From Cafeteria roenbergensis (lineage: Eukaryota > Sar > Bigyra > Bicosoecida > Cafeteriaceae): a DNA stretch of 64,000 bases. The notes below the pieces were generated by a model, which worked only from the letters and a program-made list of their open reading frames with translations, did no database searches and was not told the origin of the DNA. The position numbers were made by a program, and so were the translations under genes. Shown here piece by piece: positions 11,701 to 21,579 of this stretch. The number at the start of each line of letters is the position of its first letter. Within the stretch, counting starts at the first letter, position 1. The stretch is from the NCBI GenBank assembly GCA_008330645.1, contig VLTN01000049.1, positions 62,001 through 126,000 of the forward strand, written 5' to 3'.

Positions 11701-14700
11701 CCCGCTCCGTGGCGCTCAAGCTCGCCCGGCTCCGCCTGCGCAGCCGCCAGGGCTCCGCCACGTCGCTGGGGTCGGACGGCGGGAGCGAGGAGCTCGGGTT
11801 CCTCCGCCAGACGATGGAGGAGCGGGGCTCGCCTTCGCGCTCGCGGGTCGTGTCGGCTGGCGCGGAGGCGCCCGCTGCCGGGCATGGCGTGGCGGACGGC
11901 GCACGCGTCGCCGTGTCGTCCCTTCGCCGGAGCGCCTCCGCTGCCTCGACCGACTCCCCCGCCCGGGCGGCGGCATCCGCGGCCGGCGGTGCCGCCGCGC
12001 CCACCCCGCCCATCGGCGAGCGCCGCCCGCGCGCCCCCACCCGCGTGGAGGAGAGGGCCAACCTCGTCGCGCTCGAGTCGAGGAGCCGCTTCGAGACCGC
12101 GGCCGCCCGCCTCCGCGTGGTCAGGGAGCGCCTTCTGCGGCCCCTCGTCCCCGCCAGCGCGGCCTGCGGGCGGTCCCTGGAGCGCCACCGGGGCCGCACG
12201 CTGCTGGCCATCAGCGCTGTGCTTCTCGTGGCGGCCTCGCTCTGCCTGCTCTCCTTCTGGTCTCTCCCGCTCGTCTTCTACGCGGCGGTGGCCATCTGGA
12301 CCGCGGTGATGCGCCCCACGGCCGCGGACGCGCTGGCCGACGCCAGCCCCGCCCTGCGCGACGCTGCCCTCGTGGAGGCCGACAGCCCAGGCGGCGTGGC
12401 TGCGCTGCTCATTGCAGCGCAGGCCAACAACGGCTGCCGCGGCCCGGCCCTCCTCCTTGTGCGGTGGCTCCTGGCCTTGCAAATTCTCGCTCAGTACGTG
12501 CTCATCCTGGGCGTGCCTCCCGCCCTGTGGTCGCAGCAGGGCTCCGACGGCCGGGCGCTGCCCCTGACCATCTGGCCGTGGTCCGCGGACCAGGCTGCCC
12601 GCGCGTGGCTGGGCATGCCTGAGCAGGGCCGCGACGCGGTGTGGCTTCTCACGCTGCAGATGCTGGCGTTCCTGGGCATCGCCCTCGCCGTGCGGTACGA
12701 TCGCAGCCGCCAGCGCGCCGCCGTGCTGCTGCTTGCCGGCAGGCACTTCGTCAACGTGCTGCAGTCGGACGTCGACAAGGCCTCAGCGGCCAGCGCCCTC
12801 GGCGGCCACCCCGCCGCGCCCCGACACCGCGCCTCCAGCAAGGCGGACGCGCGCCCCAAGACCGAGGAGGAGCTGCATGCCGCACAGGACAAGCTCGCAA
12901 AGCTGTCCGCGAGCATCGCCGCGGCCGTGGTGAGGAGCCACCGGCTCAAGGCCAAGGCCCGCCTGTGGCGCGTGCGGCGGTACGCCAGCGTGGTGTCGGA
13001 GGCCATGGACATGGCCGAGCGAGGCAGCGACATGGCCATCCCCTTGCAGACAGCCGCCGCGCCCTTTGGGGGCCGCCGCGCCGCCATGGGCGACAAGGAG
13101 GCAGCCACCAGCCGGCGCGCAGCCGCGGGCAACGAGGTCATGAACGAGCTCGAAGGCGCCCGCGTCTTTGGCTCCAACATCGACGGCTTCGTCGCCGTCG
13201 TCGCAACATACAGCGGCTCCGTCATTGCGGCGATTCTGCTCACCATCGCCATGCTGGACGGGTCGCAGGACATCCAGACGTTTTTCCTGGTCGCCCTCCT
13301 CCTCTACGTGCTGTTCCGGCGCGAGCGGCAGCCGGGAAGCGGCCAGAACCAGGCGGCGGTGGCTGACTCGCAGGTGATGGGCAAGCACGCCCAGATGAGC
13401 CTGTCAAACCTCATCGCCGGGCTTCCCTCCCTCAGCCAAGTGTTGTCCCTGCCCGGCTCGGACAAGGGTGCCAAGTCCGGCGCAGAGTCCGTCGCGTCCG
13501 GGGCGTCCCCTGGCGCGGCAGCCAGCGTGCGCTCCGCCGAAGAGGTTTCGGCTCGCGGCGATGCGGCCTCTGACCAAGGGTCCGCCGCCGGGGCAGCAGA
13601 CGACGGCGCCGGGGGCGACCCGGCGCCGGCGACCCCGTCGGCCAAGCCGGCCGGCTGCTGCAAACAGTGCTGCGGCTGCGACAGCGGCTGGGGCAAGCGG
13701 CTGGCTGAGACGGACGGCGCCTACCACCCGGACCACGGGGACGCGGTCGAAGGTCCGCCCATCCCTACCTGCAGCCGGTGCCTCGGCTGGCACACGTCCA
13801 GCGACCGCGCGGCCATCAGCGCCCGCATCCCCTGGATCGTCATGCTTGTGGCCAGCGGGACCTTCCTCCTCATGCAGCTCGTGTACCAGATCCCGTCCGT
13901 GGACGGCATCCCGGCCTGCGCTGCCCAGGCCACGTGCCTCACGGCCGAGGGCCTGATCGGCCTGCGCAAGCTGTCGCTGCCGGGCTTTGCTGTCGACGAG
14001 GCATCCCCCTGCTTCTCGCCCTTGCCCGACGACTCCCCGGCGGTGGCGCCGCTCAGCAACTCGACGCAGGAGCCGTCCAACGTCAACTGCCCCAGCCCCT
14101 TCCAGATGTCCGGGGGCGGCCTGGGCCTGCTGCTTCTCATGGTGATCGGGTCCCTGTGGCAGCTGCTGCTGCTGGACTCCAGCGTGACCAACGCGGTGCG
14201 CGCCGCCCACGCGGAGGACGCTGTGCGCGCGCGCCTGCGCGGGTGGGTGTGGTTCCAGCACGAGCGGCACCGCCGCCAGAAGCAGACGCGCGCCTTCAAG
14301 ACGCAGCTGCGCACGCGCCGGCGCCGCCTCCGGGCGCTCGTCCGCCGCGTGGCGCGCTGGCGGGCGCTCCTCGACGGGGCCAAGACCGCAGCCAGCACGG
14401 TGGCGGCGGCATCCAACGCGTTCCCGCCCGCCGCCCCTCGCCTAATCCGCGCCGCTGTGCTCCCCACGGGCGACGTGGAGGTCTCCTGGGACCCGCCCGT
14501 CGGGTACACCAACGAGACGCCTCGGGGCCAGCAGTCGGCGCTGGCGCGGTCGTCGAGCACCGGACAGGCGGACGAGATGGACTCGGACGAGGACAGCAAC
14601 GGGCGCAGAAGCAGCGTCCGACGCTCTCACGAGGGTGTGGCGGGTGCGGGCAGCGTCTCCTCCTCCACCTTCCTCGCCGGAAGCGGCACCATGATGGCCA

Positions 14701-16045
14701 TCGGCGCGCTGCAGCCGGCGGCCGACCTCACCTACGACGTCTCCTGGCAGGCGAGGGGCAGCCAGCTCTTCCCCGCGACCATTACGCCCCGCACGGCGGC
14801 TGGCCAGCACTCCGTCGTGCTCCGCGGCCTGCCGATCGGACGCCACGTCACTCTCACAGTCAGGGCGTGCAACCCCGCCGGAGCCGGCCCCTTCGCCGAC
14901 AAGGGAGCAGAGGTCGGCCGCCGCACCTGGGTCGCCGTGCTGGGCAGCGGGCCGGTCGAGCTGGCCAAGGCTGCTCGCGTGAGCGCTGGCAACAGGGGCC
15001 TGGACGTGGAGGCAGCGGCCTGGCGAGCCGGCGCAGCGCCTCTCCTCGGGGCCCAGACCGTGGCGGCGATCCTGGCGTCGCAGGCCCTCCGCGAGGCTGC
15101 CGGTGCCAAGGCGGACGCGGACGCCGCCTCCCAGACGCTGACTTCGCCTCAGGCGGACGCGCCTGGCCCAGCGGCCACCGTGCCGAGTCCCCCGGTGCGG
15201 GGGCCTCCGCAGCCGCTCGCTGCAGCCTCTGCCGGCCGCCCGTCGCTTGCGCCGCCTCCCCAGCACCAGCATCACTCGAGCGGGAGCGGCGCCAGCAGCG
15301 CGGGCTCGCCTCCCGCTGGCGGCATCGTGCTGCACGACCGCCAAGCCGGCTCCGTTCCCGCGGCGGTCGCGGCACAGGCGGCCCAAGCCCCGGTGCAGGG
15401 GGCGGAGGTCGGCGGCGTCCCCATCGTCCTCACGGGCGGCGCGACGCTGACTCCCAAGGAGCAGGCCGACCTGCGCCTTCGCGCGGCGGCAGCTGCCAAG
15501 ACCGCCCGCGGGGAGGACGACCAGGGGTGCGTCGCCGCCACCCGCACTTGGTTCGCGGGCCTCTGTGCTCCTGGGCCCGAGAAGGACGCGGCCGAGCTGC
15601 TCCGGGGCGCCGACGACACGGCCTTCGGTTGGTTCGTGAACAAGCTCGCGGGAGCCGTGGACCGCACCGTGAAGCCGCGGCCCGTGGCCGGCTTCGTCTC
15701 CTCGCTCGTGACGCTCGAGGACGCGTTCGTGGCCGTGGGCCTCCGCTGCAGGGGCGCTGCCTCCGGCGGGGACGGCAACGACGACGACGACGACGACAGC
15801 GGCAGGTCAGGCCGCGACCGTCAGGGCTGCTGCGCCTGCTGCGCCAAGCCTGGTCCCAAGGACGCTTCCGCGGGCCCGCAGACGGGCGAGTCGATCGTGG
15901 AGTCGGCCAGCAAGGTCGACGGCCAAGATGCCGCAACCGTCATGTCCGCGAGCGTCAGGGGCGCCGGGCAGGCGGGGGACGCTCGCTCCGAGGCGGGAGG
16001 GAAGCCCGCACCGTCCAAGCGCGCCGCTGCGAGCCGGGGCGCTGC

Positions 16046-16076
<31 letters not shown>

Positions 16077-19000
16077 ACCGGGGGGGACGGCAAGCCTTCC
16101 AAGGGCGAGGCTGCCGCCGCCGCTGGGATGGAGGATGTGGACGAGGCGGCCGCAGAGGTGGAGGAGGAGAACACTGGCCGCGTCAGCCACACACTGCGCA
16201 GCCTCCTCCGGGAGCGTGCAGAGCTGGCCGTCTCGGACGCCAAGGCCGGTGCCGTCACTGCAGGAGAGGCATGGGCCCTGCTGCCGTGGTGGGCGCGCGT
16301 GGGCCTGCTTGCGCACCTGAGCATGTTTGCGGTGCTGTCCCACACACACGTGCTGGTCGCGGCCGTGGCCGTCCTGTCCCTGCTCGTGGATGCGTCCGTG
16401 GTTGCGGCCCTGCCCACCGTCGTGCTGCTCGTCCTGATCCTGCCCAGGTACCCCATGGCGCCCGCTGCGTCGTGGTGGGCGCTCACGATCTGGCTGGTGG
16501 TGCTGGTCGTCGTGAAGAACCTGCTCCAGACCCCTCTGTTCTGCCTTCTGGTTCACCCCGAGACAAGAAACCTCTTCTGGGCAGCGGGCGCAGAGTGCGT
16601 CTCCCCGAGCCCCATCACGCCAGCCACGAGCAGCTCTCTCGCCCCGGGCACCGTGCTCTACCCGGCCTCGTCGCCCCAGGCCATCGTGGCGGCCGCGCAG
16701 CTGGTGCAGCCAGTGCAGGCGTTCGGCATCACCAAGTTCTCCCCCCTGCTCGGTGGCGAGGGCTTCGGCCCCGGCATCGCATGGGACTGCATCCTGCTTC
16801 TCACCCTTCTCGTCCACCGCGCAGCGCTCGTTGCGAAGGGTACGTGGGCCACGGACGGCGTCGTGGGCATCAGCGCCGTTCGCTCTGCTGCCGCGGCGGA
16901 GGCTGCCATCCTCCCCGCCCCCAAGGCGACCAAGGACCGCGACGCGATGGCCTTCGGCCAGGAGTCTGACGAGGAGGAGGACAAGGCCGACCCCGAGGGC
17001 GAGGACGACGAGCAGGCGCCCGAGGCGGTCGTGGTGGCTGCCGCCGCCTTCTCTCGAAAGCGCCGCTCCAGCGCTGGGAGCGGCCGAATGGCGGCAGCGG
17101 CCTCTGCGGTGTCCGCGGCCCATGCGGCAGCGGCAGCGGCGCCCGGGCGGCCCCGCGGTGCCAGCGCGCTGCGGCGCACGGCGCTCGACGCCATCGCCGA
17201 GGGGCAGGAGGGGCCCTCGGCGGCGCTTTCGGCGGCGCGCGGCGACGTTGACCCGGCAGCTGACGGCGTGGACGTCGACGAGCTGGCCGGCCACCACGGC
17301 GGCAACGGCGACTCCCCTCACTCCGGCGGCCACAGCCCGTCCGGGGACAAGCACGACTCGGACGACGACGACGACGGCCTCATCCAGGGGCTGGCTGACG
17401 TGGCGGCCCACTCGGGGAACCTGGGCCACTCGCGCAGCAGGAGCAGCCCGGACCACGACGAGGGGGCGCTGCTGGCGGCAATCGTGGGCATCGCCCCCGC
17501 CGCCTCCGCGCCCGGCCAGGCTGCCGGCGGCGCGCCGCTGTCCGAGGGGGGGGCAGCGCAGGCCCCCGTTCCGCCCCCTCCCGCCCTCAGCGGCGCAGCC
17601 GCTGCTGGCGCGCAGCGCCGCCACAGTCGAGGGGAGAGCGACCCCGACGACACGGATACGTACGACGAGGACGTGGACGAGGCGGGCAGCGACGGGCTGG
17701 GCGCTGGCGCGGCGGACTCCGGGCCGGCCTCAGCGGCGCAGCCCGCGTGGGCCACGGTCATGGAAGCGGTGCTGCCCTTCGAGGCGGCGCCCTCCCCCGC
17801 CCCGTTGGGCCGATCCAGGAGACTCAGCGGGAGCGACGTGGCTGGCGCCGCTCTGACGCCAGAGGAGCGCCTCGACGCCGAGGCCGAGGCCTGCGCAGGC
17901 AAAGGCCTCCCTACTGCGCTGCAGAGCGACTTCGCCGTCGTGCGCTGGGCGGCATTCACCGTGGCACGAGAGGAGATCCTTCCCAAGTGGCGGCGCCGGT
18001 TGGAGGGCGAGCTGGCAATCGCCGCGGCGGGCTCCCCCTCGCCGGCAGGCGACGCCGCCGACAGGGCGAGCCTCGCCCGGCAGCAGCTCCACCGCGACGG
18101 CCCCGACCCGCGGCAGGCCGCTGAGCCACAAGACAGCGGCGCGGGAGTTGCGAGCTCCGGCCAGCCGTACCGAAGGCACACTTCGGGGGCGCGCGTGCCC
18201 TTCCAGCGCGAGGGCATTGCGGGTCTCCCGCCACACACCGAGTCAGCGCCGTCGCAGCTGCGCGACGCCCCGCCCGACGCCTCTGCCGACGGGAAGGCAG
18301 CGGCCCTCGAGCAGGTCGTGGTGCACACCGGCGCGGCCACGGAGGGGGCCCCTGCCCCTGCGCCTGCCGGGAAGACGGACTCGGGGACCCCGCTCTCGGG
18401 CGGCAGGCCGTCGCCCCGGGCCAACGTGGCCGTCGCCGCGGCCACGGCCGTCGTGATGGCCCCTGTGCGGGCGAGCGACCGCCTCCTCTCCTGCGCCCGG
18501 ATGTGCGCGGCCAAGTCGGTGCTCTGCGCCTTCGACACGCTCAGCGGGATCACCAACAGGCAGTACCAGGGCCTGAGCCGCCGCATGCCCGACAAGCCCG
18601 GCGTGGACCTCTTCTGGGGCACGGCCATCGCGCAGCTCGTCCTGCTGCTCTACACGCTCGTGACCTTCGGCGCCATGACGGGGAACGGCGCTGGCCTCCA
18701 GGAGGAGCTGGCCTACAACCAGTTCTCGGGGTCGCTGGTCGTCGCCCTGGTGCTCCAGATCTTCCTCATGGCTGTGGACAGGGTCGCCTTCCTCTGGCGC
18801 TCGGCCACGCTCAAGGCCGTGCTGCAGGCCGTCACTTCCATCGGCGTGCACATTTCGGTGTTCTACGTCATCCCGCTCCAGACCCAGCGGCGCTTCGGCG
18901 GCGAGAACAAGCTGCTGGTCGTGTACTACATCCTGTGGCTGGTCGTCCTGGTCATGGGCGCCATGCAGCTCCACTACGGGTTCGCGCGCACTCCGCCGCG

Positions 19001-20852
19001 GGACACGCTCAAGGCGGGCGGCCCCGATTCGCTGCGGTACACGCTGCTCCTCATCGCCAACTCCATCCCCTTCCTGCTGGAGCTGCGCGGGCTGCTGGAC
19101 TGGGCCGCCACCAAGACCTCGCTCGACGTGTTCATGTGGATGAAGCTCGAGTCCATCCACAACGCGCTCTACGTCACGCAGAACGACATGAACTACCGCA
19201 AGGCGGACAAGGAGACCCTCAGCGGGAAGCAGCAGCAGCCCTTCTGGGCGGCCAAGTTCATCTACGGCTGGTGCATGGTCATCGTCATCCTGGTCTGCAT
19301 CGTTGGGCCGATGCTGCTCTTCTCCAACCTCAACCCCACGCTCGAGAGCAACCTCATCACCAACGTGGCCACCACCGTGCGCCTCATGGGCGAGAATCGC
19401 TCCTACGCCGTGTACGCCTCCACGCAGACGGAGTCGATCGAGCTGGCAAGCACCATCGGCGGCAACGACAAGTGGTTCCTCCAGCTGCAGTCCAACGCCT
19501 CCGGCGCCGAGGACGCGCCTGTGGGCGCGGGCGCGCTCCTCGCGGTGCGCTCCCCCGTTGAGACGGACTGGCTGGACCAGACTCAGCGCTCCGTCGTCTT
19601 CCCCTTCCCGGACCGCCGCTGGACCGTGGCTCCTCCGGCTCTCGACAGCCTCGTGGACCTGCTCGGCCGCGCAGCAGGCAGCGAGCTGCGAGCCTTCGAG
19701 CGCCGCCTCGCCCCGTCCAGGGGCCTCGCCGCGCCCGCCCAGAGCTCCTCCGAAGCCGCACCCCAGGCCCAGCCGGCCCCCCGGGCGACCACGGGCTTTG
19801 CCTCGCGCCTCTTCCCTGAAGCTGCCCTCCGGCCTTACGCCGCTGAGTATGTCCCCCGGTCCAGCGCCGGACGGGTGCGCCTGCCCCACTTCGCTCCCAG
19901 GTCGCTGCAGCTCCCGCTGCCGTCGCCCGAGCCCACTCCCGGCCCCGCGCCCGCGCCTCCGGGCGCCCCTCCAATTGTGTCCCTCAGCCTCGAGGGGCAG
20001 TTCGAGCGCCCGGGCCCCACCGGCGCTGAGGTGGCTCGCTGGGAGTCCGCCGTCCCCATCTCCCAGGAGCAGGCCCTGGTGCTTCACGACGCCCTCGTGG
20101 CCGCTGCCAACTCGTCCTTCGCGGCGCGCACCACCACCGCGGTGGGGGCGCCCATCGTCGTTCGGGGCGTCTTCCCGTATGTCCTGCGCTTGCCGGCCAC
20201 AACGGCGGTCGCGGCCATCGGCCAGCGAACCCGCGACATCCGCCTGCAGCTGCACATCGGGATTCCCGCCGACCCGCTCGAGGCGCAGGCCATGCGCCGG
20301 CGAGCCGAGGCCGAGGCCGAGGCGTTCGCGGCAAGCCGCGGCTTTGGCGCTCGCGGCGACGGCCTCGCCGCCAGGGCAACGTCGACGATGCAGGTTGACC
20401 CTGCCACTGGCGAAGTGCGCGCCGCGCTCGCTGTCCCGGCCCTGCCGGCGACCATCTACCCGCTATGGTGGACGGCCGAGATTCCTGCAGACGACAAGTT
20501 TGGCCCCGCGCCCGAGGGCGGCGGGCTCGAGTTCATCACGGTGTCGGACCGAATCGCGCCCAACCTGCTCACTTCGAGCCTCGGCGGGTCCATCATCGCC
20601 GTGTACACGCTTCTGCTCATCACCGTCGCGGGGCTGTTCCGAGGCACGTGCGTCGTCAAGTCGCAGCAGGTCATGTACCAGGAGCTGGAGGACTGCAGAT
20701 ACCTGATGGAGCTGTGCGAGGCCATCCACTTTGCCGAGGCGGACACGCAGTACCCGCGCCACCTCGAGAACGAGGTGTACTTGTACGAGACGCTCATCGG
20801 ATTCTACCGCTCGCCCGAGATCCTGGCCAGGATCACGCGCAAGCGGGACTGA
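2781..20852 (+). CDS. PIEZO: Giant Piezo mechanosensitive ion channel, about 6,023 residues
   Basis: Piezo proteins form trimeric, membrane-curving cation channels opened by membrane tension. The first ATG (2781) is followed by the typical Piezo start, a helix then RPSLVSTVYMALALLSFLGMP. I count about 40 hydrophobic segments before the pore, close to the 36 of animal Piezos. The pore end is diagnostic. The PF-x2-E-x6-W motif reads PFLLELRGLLDW (residues 5430-5441). The outer helix is about 5493-5515. A large extracellular cap follows and contains LWWTAEIP and FITVSDRIAPNLLTSSLGG. The inner helix is about 5933-5955, and the C-terminus has YLYETLIGFYRSPEILARITRKRD-like sequence. Animal Piezos are about 2,500-2,800 residues. 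The excess lies in Ala/Ser/Gly/Pro and acidic loops, one carrying an FN3-like domain (about 3884-4050). No intron is needed across 18 kb, although in-frame introns within loops cannot be excluded. Confidence 0.95.
14431..14935 (+). other. Fibronectin type III-like domain inside the Piezo protein
   Basis: Residues about 3884-4050 of the Piezo product show the FN3 pattern. A first strand pair is followed by VEVSWDPP. An Asn/Ser/acidic insert of about 60 residues comes next. Then come LTYDVSWQARG, a strand with HSVVLRGLPIGRHVTLTVRACNPAGAGPF, and a closing strand. The domain follows a membrane helix and a very basic, Arg-rich helical stretch (about 3815-3865). By Piezo topology this would be a cytosolic inter-repeat loop. 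The FN3 call rests on the spacing of W, Y, L and the N-x-AG-x-GPF ending. Confidence 0.7.
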
Positions 20853-21579
20853 CGGGCCTGCGCACCAGCTGTGGCTTGCAAGCAGCTGCGTGAGTGCTGC
20901 CCCAGCAAGCGGCGTGTGCGGCGCTGGGCCTCACCGTTGCCGGGCACCAGGTGGCGCTGAATTGCCCTCTTTTGTCCCCGAACTTGGGTCCTGTGTGTCG
21001 GGGCGAGCGCCTTCACGACTTGTGGGACCGCTGCACCCGCGGACGTCCGCCACGTGCTGCGGTTCGCTTGCTGGGTATGTCGACACGACTTGTGTGGCGT
21101 TTGCTCAGCGACATGAATCCAAGTTGCGACCGGTTGAGACTGCAGTGCTGCAATGTGCGCCTTTGGGACGGGCGGGGACGTCACGCGCTCATCGCACAGC
21201 CATTTGCACATGTCGCCGAGGTCCATGCTCAACCGTTGCTTGTGCCGGCGCTCGTCCTAGGCATGCAAGTTCGAGCAACTGTGAGCGGGTTTCACACGGC
21301 CTTGCTGGTTCTGGCGGCTCGGCTGCGTGTCGAACGCCCCGAGTCGTACGCTCACGCCACGGTCTTGAAGTCGCAGTGGCGCCCTCAGGATGGGAACGAC
21401 TCAGGGGCGGCGTGACGGACGCTTCGTCCGGCTCGACCTGCGGGGTCGCGCATCCAGAGAGGCTCTGATGCTGGAAATTGCGGGGCAGAGTTGGCAGAGG
21501 CCTAGCCCGCTGGGGAATTCTCACGGGCGGGCAATTCTGCACCATCGCACGCCACGAGCCTGAGAACTCGACCAAGAGC
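20853..21579. other. Spacer between Piezo stop and RNA-binding gene
   Basis: About 727 bases lie between two genes on the same strand. They should hold the Piezo 3' untranslated region and the next promoter. A 173-codon open frame begins near 20894, but it has no recognisable domain and a composition typical of chance frames here. Upstream exons of the following gene could also lie in this stretch. Confidence 0.4.

Noticed and set aside
18243-20255. Minus-strand open frame of about 670 codons opposite the Piezo pore
   Set aside because: The opposite strand encodes the diagnostic Piezo pore motifs, so this is an antisense shadow.
2781-20852. Idea that the giant frame is two Piezo genes fused in tandem
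   Set aside because: Only one PF-x2-E-x6-W motif, one cap and one C-terminal YRSPE end are seen. The hydrophobic segments number about 40 before the pore, close to one channel.
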